The translations under genes were made by a program, and so were the position numbers. Of a stretch of 23,164 nt of DNA, positions 1 to 7,255 are shown in pieces. The notes under the pieces were generated by a model that was given only the letters and a program-made list of their open reading frames with translations, did not search any database and was not told where the DNA came from. The first letter of the stretch is position 1. Every line of letters begins with the position of its first letter. The stretch comes from a bacterium (GTDB lineage Bacteria; Patescibacteriota; Minisyncoccia; Minisyncoccales; CG1-02-41-26), in the NCBI GenBank assembly GCA_030615715.1, contig JAUWYS010000001.1:1-23164 (forward strand), read 5' to 3'.

Positions 1-39
1 TATCTCCATTGCTTAAGTGTAAAGAAAATCAGTAAATTT

Positions 40-2001
40 TTAAAGATAGCTCGGTTTCAATCTCTCAACAGCTTGGGAGAGCATTTGGCAATATAAATTC
101 AAGCCGACTCTGTTGATATTTCCTGATTGTTCTTTGCCCAAGACATTGCCAGCTCCCCGGATTTCCAAATCAGCCAGAGCAATGCCATAACCAGAGCCCA
201 GCTCCTCCGCCTTTTTTAAGGCTCGGAGACGTTTTTTGGCTAAAGGAGTAAGCTTCTTTTTGGGGTAGAAAAAATAAGCAAAACTTTGGATGTAAGACCT
301 GCCTATTCTGCCTCGGATTTGATAAGACTGACTTAATCCCAACTTGGTTGCCGCATCAACAATTAAAGTGTTAACCTTAGGCAGGTCAAGTCCGTTTTCA
401 ATAATAGTGGTTGCTAAGAGTAAATCAAATTTTCCTTTTTGGAAATCATCCATCACCCTGACCATTTCCTTTTCTTCCAATCTACCGTGTAAAATTCCGA
501 TTTTAGCTCCTGTTTTTAATCTTTCTAAAAATTTTTTGAAAGCTCCAATTGTCTCAATACGATTGTGTAAAAAATAAATCTGTCCACCTCTTCTAAGTTC
601 CATCTCAATTGCCTTTTTAATAATTTCTTTGTTGAAGGGCGCCAGGTGGGTTTTGATTCCCTTTCTTCCTTCGGGCGGCGTGCGAATCAAGCTGATATCT
701 TTCAAAGAACTCAAAGCCATATACAAAGTTCTTGGAATAGGGGTGGCTGATAAAGAGAGAATATCAATGTTCGGTTTTAGTTTCCTCAGTTTTTCTTTCT
801 GACGGACTCCAAATTTTTGTTCATCATCAACAACCAAAAGACCTAAGTTTCGGAACTTAACGTCCCTTGAGAGAATCCGGTGAGTGCCGATTAAAATATC
901 AATTTTTCCTTCCCTTAACTCTCTGATGATTTTTCTTTGGATATTTTTGGGTTGTAATCTTGAAAGAATTTCAACCCTGAAAGGAAGATTTTTTAGTCGC
1001 TTTTGAAAAACGCTTAGGTGCTGAGAGGCTAAGATGGTGGTCGGGCAAATCATGGCTACCTGCCTTCCGTTTTCGGCCACTCTGGCGGCTGTTCGAAGGG
1101 CTACCTCGGTTTTGCCAAAACCAACGTCTCCACAGACAATTCTATCCATTGGTTCCTCTTTTTCCAAATCTCTGGCAATTTCTTTCAAGGCTTCAATTTG
1201 GTCCGGAGTTAAAGAGTATTCAAAAGTGGCATCCAAAGCTTGAGAGATTTCTTTTTGAGGGTAGGGGATACGGCGAGAGATTTCTTTTTTGGCAAAAACA
1301 GCCAAAAGTTCTCTGGCAAACTTTTCTGCTTCCTCTTTGATTTTTCTTTTGGTTCTTTGCCACAAAGAACTTCCCAATCTTGAAAGTTTGGGCTCTTGAA
1401 AACCAATATATCTGGTCAACTTTCTTTCAAGACCGACCGGAACATATAATTTATCTCCTCCACCGTATGCTAAAAGATAGTAATCCCTATCCATCGGCAC
1501 CAGGCCCGTAAATTTTCCCACTCCGTGGTCTAAGTGAACCAAATAGTCCCCTGGTTTCAAGCCCTTCAAATCAGAAAATAGTTTTTGGGACTTTAATTTC
1601 TTTTTTAAAAGTTCTTTTTGGCTTTTTTCATCCTCAATTTTAATAGCTAATTTCTCAATGTTCTCTATTTTGTTCCCCAAAAATTCAAATCGCACACTGA
1701 ACCTTGAGTTTACGGGAAAAACATCAACAATGCCACCTCTTTGAGAAAATTCTCCCGGTTCTGAAACCTTAAAAACTTTTTCATAACCCAGCTCGTCCAA
1801 TTTTCTCAAAATCTCTGAAAAATTTATTTTCTGGTTTCTTTCAAGAAACAGAGTATTATCTTGCCAAAAGGTTTGTGTTTTCCTGGCCCTTAAAATCTTA
1901 TTTAAATTCTCCTCAAACCAAAAATTCCGCCTCTCTAAAAAGTAGGGGGTGATACTTGTAATTAAAACCCTATTCAACACCTTCTCATTTGACAAATCCA
2001 T
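40..2001 (-). CDS. mfd: Short transcription-repair coupling factor (Mfd-like translocase)
   Basis: Mfd binds stalled RNA polymerase and uses an ATP-driven double-stranded DNA translocase to push it off damaged DNA. Visible parts in order: a UvrB-like domain-1b remnant (FSQRGGIVDVFP, about residue 85), the CarD/RID RNA-polymerase-interaction domain (GDYLVHLDHGVGKF, about 150), then the translocase with Walker A GDVGFGKTE, Walker B-like VVDDEQKFG, SATPIPRTLY, TTIIENGLDLP and QIRGRIGRS, and the relay region GSGYGIALADLEIRGAGNVLG. The protein is 653 residues against about 1150 for E. coli Mfd. The first UvrB-like region, including the UvrA-binding domain 2, is absent, and so is the autoinhibitory C-terminal domain 7. 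An in-frame stop (2011-2013) four codons upstream of the ATG fixes the N-terminus. There is no Shine-Dalgarno site. Family assignment is firm; how far it couples to nucleotide excision repair is unclear. Confidence 0.93.
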   Translation of the reverse strand: MDLSNEKVLNRVLITSITPYFLERRNFWFEENLNKILRARKTQTFWQDNTLFLERNQKINFSEILRKLDELGYEKVFKVSEPGEFSQRGGIVDVFPVNSRFSVRFEFLGNKIENIEKLAIKIEDEKSQKELLKKKLKSQKLFSDLKGLKPGDYLVHLDHGVGKFTGLVPMDRDYYLLAYGGGDKLYVPVGLERKLTRYIGFQEPKLSRLGSSLWQRTKRKIKEEAEKFARELLAVFAKKEISRRIPYPQKEISQALDATFEYSLTPDQIEALKEIARDLEKEEPMDRIVCGDVGFGKTEVALRTAARVAENGRQVAMICPTTILASQHLSVFQKRLKNLPFRVEILSRLQPKNIQRKIIRELREGKIDILIGTHRILSRDVKFRNLGLLVVDDEQKFGVRQKEKLRKLKPNIDILSLSATPIPRTLYMALSSLKDISLIRTPPEGRKGIKTHLAPFNKEIIKKAIEMELRRGGQIYFLHNRIETIGAFKKFLERLKTGAKIGILHGRLEEKEMVRVMDDFQKGKFDLLLATTIIENGLDLPKVNTLIVDAATKLGLSQSYQIRGRIGRSYIQSFAYFFYPKKKLTPLAKKRLRALKKAEELGSGYGIALADLEIRGAGNVLGKEQSGNINRVGLNLYCQMLSQAVERLKPSYL

Positions 2002-2017
2002 TCCAGTATTTTATATT
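1989..2017 (+). promoter_or_regulatory. Sigma70-type promoter for the 2080-2710 gene pair
   Basis: TTGACA (1989-1994), a 17-bp spacer and TATATT (2012-2017) on the plus strand. The -35 lies inside the first codons of mfd, and the -10 overlaps the mfd -10. Predicted transcription starts near 2024. That is downstream of the ATG at 2020, which supports the internal TTG start at 2080. Confidence 0.65.
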
Positions 2018-2042
2018 ATATGAGTTCTCAAAATATTGTCAA
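2015..2042 (-). promoter_or_regulatory. Consensus sigma70-type promoter for mfd
   Basis: On the minus strand, TTGACA (2042-2037), a 16-bp spacer and TATAAT (2020-2015) match the consensus at every position. Predicted transcription starts near 2008, only about 7 nt before the ATG at 2001, so the mRNA would be almost leaderless. It overlaps the plus-strand promoter at 1989-2017. Confidence 0.75.
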
Positions 2043-2079
2043 AAATCAGTTCTTAAAAAATTTGGAAGGAGGTAACAAA

Positions 2080-2265
2080 TTGTCTGAAATAAAACTGATT
2101 TCTTTAGAGACAGGTGATCGTGTACAAGTCCGAGACAAGACAATGCTCTCTCCCCAGGAAGCAGAAGTAATCAAGGTCTTTAAGAGAACGGTAAGGATTA
2201 AACTTTTGGGGAATCAAGAAAGGCTCATTCATCGCAAGTATGTTTTATCAAAGATTAGGAGGTGA
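2080..2265 (+). CDS. Small basic protein, possible SH3/KOW-like fold
   Basis: Sixty-one residues when started at TTG 2080. That start follows an ideal Shine-Dalgarno AAGGAGGT (2066-2073) with 6-nt spacing. The in-frame ATG at 2020 would lie upstream of the predicted transcript start. The sequence is strand-rich (LETGDRVQVRDK, then EAEVIKVFKRTVRIKLLG) with a basic C-terminus (LIHRKYVLSKIRR). This resembles a small SH3/KOW-type barrel that might bind RNA or ribosomes, but no family is firmly recognised. Its TGA stop lies inside the Shine-Dalgarno site of the next gene, so the two are probably co-transcribed and translationally coupled. Confidence 0.6.
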   Translation: MSEIKLISLETGDRVQVRDKTMLSPQEAEVIKVFKRTVRIKLLGNQERLIHRKYVLSKIRR

Positions 2266-2272
2266 GAGAAAA

Positions 2273-2710
2273 ATGGCGAGAAAAAAGAATAATACAATGA
2301 TTTTGACTTCCGAAGAAGCTGAAAAAGATGTTGAGGAAGGAAGAGATTTGGAAGGGCTAATCATTGATGGCGAGGTGGTTTTTCAGGGCCAGGTCATTGA
2401 CCGTGATTTAGCTTTCAGGGGGGTCATCATTAAAGGTCCTTTATACTTCGACAGTGCAAGTATTAAGGGCGATCTAATTTTTGAAGGAGTAGTCATTGAG
2501 GATGAGCTAGATCTTACAAAAGCGACTATTGAGGGTGACTTGGTTTTTAGAGGAATAATTATTAAGGAATGGCTATCTCTCGAAGGCATAGTTGTTAAAG
2601 GCAATTTTGATTTTCCAGCTATAGGAGTGGCTAAAATCGATGTAGATCAAAAGAATGCTCAGAGAGTCCATCTTGCAGATCCAAATGTTCCTTTAGTAGT
2701 CGGACCTTAA
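2273..2710 (+). CDS. Protein with eight 11-residue repeats, predicted beta-solenoid
   Basis: A 145-residue protein. ATG 2273 is chosen because the Shine-Dalgarno AGGAGGTGA (2257-2265) ends 7 nt before it. Residues 29-116 form eight consecutive units of exactly 11 residues, for example QVIDRDLAFRG, VIIKGPLYFDS, ASIKGDLIFEG and ATIEGDLVFRG. The consensus is roughly x-V/I-I-x-G/D/E-x-L-x-F/L-x-G. Alternating hydrophobic positions and turn residues suggest a beta-solenoid related in spirit to pentapeptide-repeat or bactofilin proteins, but the period differs from both. The repeats are acidic overall. No signal peptide or membrane segment is seen, so a cytoplasmic location is inferred. It is the second gene of a two-gene operon ending at the hairpin at 2750. 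Function unknown. Confidence 0.72.
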   Translation: MARKKNNTMILTSEEAEKDVEEGRDLEGLIIDGEVVFQGQVIDRDLAFRGVIIKGPLYFDSASIKGDLIFEGVVIEDELDLTKATIEGDLVFRGIIIKEWLSLEGIVVKGNFDFPAIGVAKIDVDQKNAQRVHLADPNVPLVVGP

Positions 2711-2749
2711 TAGTTGAAAAGGAAGATAGGTATTGACCTTTGTCCTTAA

Positions 2750-2795
2750 GGCCGGAGCGATAATTTTTACTCATCGCACTCCGGCCTCTTTCATT
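2750..2795 (+). terminator. Terminator hairpin between convergent genes
   Basis: GGCCGGAG (2750-2757) pairs with CTCCGGCC (2779-2786). CGA and TCG can extend the stem across a two-base bulge, and a modest T-rich tail follows on the plus strand. It sits between the solenoid gene and the stop of the convergent hydrolase gene at 2791. It may serve both directions, but only the plus side has a T tract. Confidence 0.6.
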
Positions 2796-3798
2796 TACTA
2801 AAGATTTCTTTTGCCTCGTTCCAAAATGTGGGGTCATTGTGGATTTCTTTTAACCAAAAATACCACTCAACGCCCCAGAGGTAGATTTCAGTGACGCCGG
2901 TTTTTTTGGCAAATTCAAGATTCTTTTGTAAATCTCGCGGGCTAAAGTGTTCCAGCTGTTCTTCAATTGGTATTTGAGCTAATGATTTATGTTCTCTGCC
3001 CCAGGGTTCTGCCTGGAGTTCGGAAATAATGACTTGTTCGGTGCCAAAAAATTTCTTGGCCATCCAAGCTCGCAAGGTATAAAAAACTGGGGGATAGAGA
3101 TGTTTAAAATAACCAAAGGGCTTGCCCCAGACAGTTCGATACAAAGTAGTTCCTAAGATTTCAGAGAGTCCCGAGGTTTTTAACCACAAACTTAACTCAC
3201 CGCTGTCAGTGATAATAATGAGTCGCCTAGGGTCTAAAGATTTTACCAGAGCAATTTCTTTTTTCAAAAATTCCCTGTCTGGTTTGGGACAGCTGCCAAA
3301 AAGAAAAAATAAAGGTTCATTTTCTATTTGCCAGGCTCCAATGCTTTCAGCGTCCTTATAGTGATTTATGGTTTGGCTTAGAAATTCTAAAGTTGCCTCT
3401 TGAAGTTCTTCGGTTGATAATTTTTCAGTCCAGGAAGGATGATGACATTCTGGCCAGCGAGGAACCCGGTGACCAACAACTAAAATTATTTCTTTACCTC
3501 TCTCTTGAGCTTGGGTAATTTGCCAGTCCAAATCTCGGAAATTGAATTGACCTTCTTTTGGTTCAAGATACTGCCAATAGGCAATCAGCCGGAGATATTT
3601 CGGATTTAAATCTTCCAGAATTGCCAAATAAGTTTTTTGCCAATCCAAGCCCAATTGCTCTTGGGTATAAAACTGACTGAAGGTTATTCCCAGCTTAAGC
3701 TCTTTATCTTTACTGAAATCCAAAACCCAGCTAATTAGATAGAGGGTAAAGATGGCAACGATAATCAAAATAACAATTTTAAGAGTTCGCAATTTCAT
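2791..3798 (-). CDS. Membrane-anchored glycoside hydrolase-like protein (clan GH-A type)
   Basis: Counted from ATG 3798, the protein has 335 residues. Residues 7-27 form one N-terminal membrane segment (IVILIIVAIFTLYLISWV) after basic residues, followed by an extracytoplasmic domain. Features typical of TIM-barrel glycosidases are visible: YLRLIAYWQYLEPKEGQFNF near residue 68, the acid/base candidate N160-E161 in QIENEP, the nucleophile candidate E260 in VIISELQAEPW, and an aromatic LWGVEWYFW strand near 307. The exact GH family and substrate cannot be read from the sequence. A TTG start at 3831 is possible but would overlap the transporter gene by 32 nt; ATG 3798 lies one base after that gene's stop. 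It is the last gene of the pth operon and probably acts on cell-surface or host-derived glycans. Confidence 0.72.
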   Translation of the reverse strand: MKLRTLKIVILIIVAIFTLYLISWVLDFSKDKELKLGITFSQFYTQEQLGLDWQKTYLAILEDLNPKYLRLIAYWQYLEPKEGQFNFRDLDWQITQAQERGKEIILVVGHRVPRWPECHHPSWTEKLSTEELQEATLEFLSQTINHYKDAESIGAWQIENEPLFFLFGSCPKPDREFLKKEIALVKSLDPRRLIIITDSGELSLWLKTSGLSEILGTTLYRTVWGKPFGYFKHLYPPVFYTLRAWMAKKFFGTEQVIISELQAEPWGREHKSLAQIPIEEQLEHFSPRDLQKNLEFAKKTGVTEIYLWGVEWYFWLKEIHNDPTFWNEAKEIFSK

Positions 3799-3799
3799 G

Positions 3800-4702
3800 T
3801 TAAAAAGACAAAATAGCCAGACCCAAGCCAATTAAGGCAATGCTGATAACCTTTTGCCAGATAACCTTTTTGGTTAATTTTTCTTCAACAATTCTTGGGA
3901 ACTTTCTGGCCAGAAAAATTATGATTAAGAATAAAAAAACATACTGAACACCTTGCAGAGCGTTAATGAAAGGTAAATAAGCTAAGCCCACCAAAGCGAT
4001 GGCAAAGTTTTGCAAAATAAAAGCCCCGGCTCCCATGCCCTGATTAAAAAGGAAAAGAGTGCCGGTCTTTTTTTGGAAAGTGAACTTTCGCAAGAAAATC
4101 TCTTCTCTGACCACTTTTGTTAAAAGAAAACAAAAGGCAGCCAAAAACCCACCTATTCTCATCCAAATAAAGCCCGACCAAAAAGGTTGAGACAAATAAA
4201 CATATTTACTAAAAACAAAGGCCAAAGAGAAGAAAAAAGCAGCAATTACTGAGACCTTTAAGCTGCTAAGGGTTATGCCCCGTTTTCTTTCAAGGGCGAT
4301 TAAAACACTTCCCGAAATAAGCAGGAAAAAAGCAAAAATTTCTTTAAAACCCAAAATTTCTTGTCCCCCTGATAAAAGATAAACTAAACCAAAGGTAAAT
4401 AAAGGTAAAATTCCTCCAATTGCCGGGACAATCCTTGAGGCCTCAAAGTTTTCCAAACCAGTATAAAACCAAAAGAAAGCAAAAATGAAAATTGCCCCGC
4501 CAGAGAGAGCAAGGAGAATTTGAGAAGTTTCAGGAACCGAAAAACCAACAAAGGGAACTAAAACCAGAGCTGAAATCCCCAGCACCCCAACGTAAAATGA
4601 ATAACTTTTTGGATTGGGTGGTCCAGTTAAAAGATATTTGTCAATTAAAGAAGTGACAGCAAATATAAAATAAGCAAAAATTATAATTGGCAGCCAAAGC
4701 AT
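3800..4702 (-). CDS. EamA/DMT-family transporter
   Basis: An integral membrane protein of 300 residues with about ten hydrophobic helices, the usual size and layout of EamA (drug/metabolite transporter) proteins. Two five-helix halves can be seen: residues 1-135 (FEASRIVPAIGGILPLFTF near 90) and 145-300 (FINALQGVQYVFLFLIIIF near 245). The short charged loop ERKRG joins them. The substrate cannot be predicted. It sits between a GT-B glycosyltransferase-like gene (12-nt gap) and a membrane-anchored hydrolase, so export of a glycan precursor or sugar-linked lipid is a reasonable inference. No clear Shine-Dalgarno site is visible. Confidence 0.8.
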   Translation of the reverse strand: MLWLPIIIFAYFIFAVTSLIDKYLLTGPPNPKSYSFYVGVLGISALVLVPFVGFSVPETSQILLALSGGAIFIFAFFWFYTGLENFEASRIVPAIGGILPLFTFGLVYLLSGGQEILGFKEIFAFFLLISGSVLIALERKRGITLSSLKVSVIAAFFFSLAFVFSKYVYLSQPFWSGFIWMRIGGFLAAFCFLLTKVVREEIFLRKFTFQKKTGTLFLFNQGMGAGAFILQNFAIALVGLAYLPFINALQGVQYVFLFLIIIFLARKFPRIVEEKLTKKVIWQKVISIALIGLGLAILSF

Positions 4703-4714
4703 ATAAGAAAAGGG

Positions 4715-6046
4715 TTAAAAGGGAAGGCGGATTTTGCCTGCTACCACCTTCTCAATATTAAAAGTTCCCAGGTTTGGACTTTCTACAAATCCCTGCATGG
4801 CTCCCTCAGCAAACCAGCCTGTCTCTAAAAGGTCAAACAGCCATTCATTGGTATATTTTGGATTTTTCTGAGGTATGGCTGAACCAAGCTGTAATAACCA
4901 CTCTTTATTAAAATCTTCCTGAGAGCCAATTGGAGGAGCAATAATCATAGGTAATCCTAAGCCAGTATAGAAAGAAAGCTCACTTGGTTTTGTCCATAGA
5001 ATATCGGTTTTTCTCAAAGTTTGGTTAAATTTTTTGAAATAACTTTTAATATCTTTCTCAAAAATAATTTCAATATTTTTCTTTAAATTTTTCTTAAATC
5101 CTAAGTGATTAAGATGTTGTAAGAAATAATCCCTAACCTTTTCTTTAATTCCGGCTACCAAAATTATTTTTATTTCCCCAGCTTTAATTTTTTCAGCTAA
5201 ACTTTCTACAATTTTAATACCAATTTCTTTTTGAGCTCCCGCTCCCCCCACCGCAAACATTATGGTTAAGGCATGGTCTGATTCTCGGGGCAAAAACCCT
5301 AAATATTTTTTAATCAAAGAGCGGTAGCGATAGCGATATTGACTCCGCAGGTCAAGATTTGGGATTCGTCGGGCTAAATCTTTCTTGGCAATTCCCGTAT
5401 TTTTTGAGCCAAGGTTTTCTTTGGGCAGGGGGTAACCGGTTAAAAAGATATTTCCTCTTTTTACTCCATAAAGTTTTAATCTTTTTACCACCCTCTGATT
5501 GGGAGCAAAATATTTAATTTTACTCTTTCGGGGATTTAAAGGAGCCCAACTCCTTGAAATGTCAGCATCACAAACCACACAATAAATCTCCCTGGGATAC
5601 CCGTGAATTTCAGCCATAAAAGCGGGAATGAAGAAAGTGGTAATGAGGGGGAGATTTTTCTTTTTTAGTTTTTCAATTAAATCTTTACCCCAGCCTTTTT
5701 TAATTAAAGAACAAATTCGTTTTAAAGAAAAATTTGGTTCAGAAAGATCTCTTTGAGGATAGAAAGGATGAATTTTCTGAAACTTATCATAGACGGAAAA
5801 AACAAGCCCGCCAATAAAGGGGGCTCTTTTAAATCTTGAGATAAATTCATAAAATCTTCTTGACCCTTCCCAAATTTTTCTATCTTTTTCTGAAATTCCC
5901 TGATAACTATTGGCATTGATAACTTTTCCTTTGGGAGCCAAGTGCTTCAAGGGAAAAGCTGTCCTCTGGTGTCCATACCCCATATTGACATCAACCACCC
6001 ACGCCCTCCGATTTAGAATTTTAGGAGTCTTTTTGGTCATATTCAT
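4715..6046 (-). CDS. GT-B fold glycosyltransferase-like protein
   Basis: A 443-residue cytoplasmic protein. The N-terminal motif GYGHQRTA (residues 23-30) resembles the glycine/histidine acceptor loop of GT28/MurG/MGDG-synthase-type enzymes. The C-terminal half has MFAVGGAGAQKEIG and later ILWTKPSELSFYTGLGLPMI followed by GSQEDFN, matching the nucleotide-sugar-binding end of GT-B enzymes, where Glu and Gln-Glu contact the donor. Donor and acceptor are unknown; a lipid or protein glycan is plausible. The ATG overlaps the pth stop codon (ATGA, 6046-6043), indicating translational coupling. A second Met two codons later is an alternative start. It may be a conserved but uncharacterised CPR family. 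Confidence 0.62.
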   Translation of the reverse strand: MNMTKKTPKILNRRAWVVDVNMGYGHQRTAFPLKHLAPKGKVINANSYQGISEKDRKIWEGSRRFYEFISRFKRAPFIGGLVFSVYDKFQKIHPFYPQRDLSEPNFSLKRICSLIKKGWGKDLIEKLKKKNLPLITTFFIPAFMAEIHGYPREIYCVVCDADISRSWAPLNPRKSKIKYFAPNQRVVKRLKLYGVKRGNIFLTGYPLPKENLGSKNTGIAKKDLARRIPNLDLRSQYRYRYRSLIKKYLGFLPRESDHALTIMFAVGGAGAQKEIGIKIVESLAEKIKAGEIKIILVAGIKEKVRDYFLQHLNHLGFKKNLKKNIEIIFEKDIKSYFKKFNQTLRKTDILWTKPSELSFYTGLGLPMIIAPPIGSQEDFNKEWLLQLGSAIPQKNPKYTNEWLFDLLETGWFAEGAMQGFVESPNLGTFNIEKVVAGKIRLPF

Positions 6047-6612
6047 TTATTGAATTTTGTCATTGATTTTTCGATACCTTCGGTTAGAGCGGTTTTTAAA
6101 GCATTACAACTTTTTTTAATAACTTTCTTGATAATTTTTTCTTCGTTTTTGGAGAATTTTTGGAGGACAAAATTTTCAGGATTTTTTGGTTTCCCTTTTT
6201 GGGGTTGAATGCCAATTCTGAATCTCACAAAATTTTTGGTTGCCATTTCTCTGATTATTGATTCCACTCCTTTGTGGCCGGCCGAACCCCGATTTTTAAT
6301 AATTTTTATTTTTCCCAAAGGCAAGTCAATATCATCGTGAACCACAAATAAATTTTTAATTTTTAATTTTAAATTTTTAATTAAGAGTTTTACCGCCTGC
6401 CCTGATTTATTCATAAAGGTCTGGGGTTTGACCAAGAGGATTTTTTTGCCAGAAATTTCTCCTTCGGAAATTAAGGAATTAAATTTTTTCAGTAACTTAA
6501 AATCAGAGAAATCATTTTCCTTTGAGAGGTCGTCTAAAACGCGAAAACCAATGTTGTGCCGAGTTCTGTTAAATTTTCTTCCCGGATTACCGAGACCAAC
6601 GATTAAAATCAT
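6043..6612 (-). CDS. pth: Peptidyl-tRNA hydrolase
   Basis: Pth cleaves peptidyl-tRNA released from stalled ribosomes and recycles the tRNA. Key residues are in their usual places: N9 in GLGNPG, catalytic H19 in TRHNIG, N68 in QTFMNKSG and D93 in VHDDIDLPLG, followed by GHKG at about 112. The length of 189 residues is normal for bacterial Pth. It is the first gene of a leftward operon with the glycosyltransferase-like, transporter and hydrolase genes, and overlaps the second by 4 nt. The ATG lies about 10 nt downstream of a TACAAT box, so its mRNA is probably nearly leaderless. Confidence 0.95.
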   Translation of the reverse strand: MILIVGLGNPGRKFNRTRHNIGFRVLDDLSKENDFSDFKLLKKFNSLISEGEISGKKILLVKPQTFMNKSGQAVKLLIKNLKLKIKNLFVVHDDIDLPLGKIKIIKNRGSAGHKGVESIIREMATKNFVRFRIGIQPQKGKPKNPENFVLQKFSKNEEKIIKKVIKKSCNALKTALTEGIEKSMTKFNK

Positions 6613-6622
6613 AGGTTTCTTT

Positions 6623-6628
6623 ATTGTA
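6623..6628 (-). promoter_or_regulatory. Probable -10 element for pth
   Basis: TACAAT on the minus strand ends 10 nt before the pth ATG. No good -35 hexamer lies at 16-18 bp, only T/A-rich sequence, so support is limited. It is divergent from the lepB promoter. Confidence 0.4.
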
Positions 6629-6636
6629 GCAGTTGC

Positions 6637-6664
6637 TTGATAAATTTAAAAATTTAAGTATAAT
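6637..6664 (+). promoter_or_regulatory. Sigma70-type promoter for lepB and downstream cluster
   Basis: TTGATA (6637-6642), a 16-bp spacer and a perfect TATAAT (6659-6664). Predicted start is near 6671, giving an 18-nt leader with no Shine-Dalgarno site before the lepB ATG at 6689. It probably drives the long plus-strand housekeeping cluster. Confidence 0.65.
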
Positions 6665-6688
6665 CAAAAGATAGTTAAAATAATTATT

Positions 6689-7234
6689 ATGAAAGGAACA
6701 TTGTCGTTTTTATTTGAGGTTATCAAAATAGTCGTTCTGGCTTTGGTGATAGTTATTCCTATCAGGTATTTTGTTTTTCAGCCTTTTATCGTTAAGGGAC
6801 TTTCCATGGAGCCGAACTTTCAAGACGGCGATTATTTGATTATTGACGAGTTAAGTTATCGTTTCAAAGAACCTCAAAGAGGAGAGGTGGTTGTTTTCAA
6901 ATATCCCAAAGACCCCTCCCAAAGATTTATCAAAAGAATTGTCGGGTTGCCTCAAGAGAAGATAGAGTTGCGCCACGGACAAGTCATAATTACCGACAAA
7001 TTCGGTGAAACACTGATTTTAGACGAGTCAAATTATCTTCTCTCTCAAGGTTGGCTTGGGGAGATAGAGGTTAGTTTGGGTGAGAACGAATATTTTATTT
7101 TAGGAGATAACAGGGCTCACTCTTTTGATTCCAGAAGATGGGGACCTTTGTCAAAAGAGTATATCGTCGGAAGAGTTCTCTTAAGAGCCTGGCCTCCCAA
7201 AGCCATGGCTTACATTCCTACTCCTTCCTATTAA
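6689..7234 (+). CDS. lepB: Signal peptidase I
   Basis: Type I signal peptidase, which removes signal peptides from exported proteins at the outer face of the membrane. One N-terminal membrane segment (residues about 11-28) is followed by box B with the catalytic serine S39 (VKGLSMEPN), box D with the general-base lysine K82 (RFIKRIVGLP), and box E GDNRAHSFDSRRWG. At 181 residues it is compact, like Gram-positive SipS-type enzymes. It would be the enzyme expected to process the secreted beta-helix protein at the right end of the window. It is the first gene after the promoter at 6637-6664. Confidence 0.95.
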   Translation: MKGTLSFLFEVIKIVVLALVIVIPIRYFVFQPFIVKGLSMEPNFQDGDYLIIDELSYRFKEPQRGEVVVFKYPKDPSQRFIKRIVGLPQEKIELRHGQVIITDKFGETLILDESNYLLSQGWLGEIEVSLGENEYFILGDNRAHSFDSRRWGPLSKEYIVGRVLLRAWPPKAMAYIPTPSY

Positions 7235-7255
7235 ATTCGTATTTCGTAGCAATTT

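Noticed and set aside
2020..2079. ATG 2020 as the start of the small gene ending at 2265
   Set aside because: It lies upstream of the predicted transcription start and lacks a Shine-Dalgarno site, whereas TTG 2080 has an ideal one.
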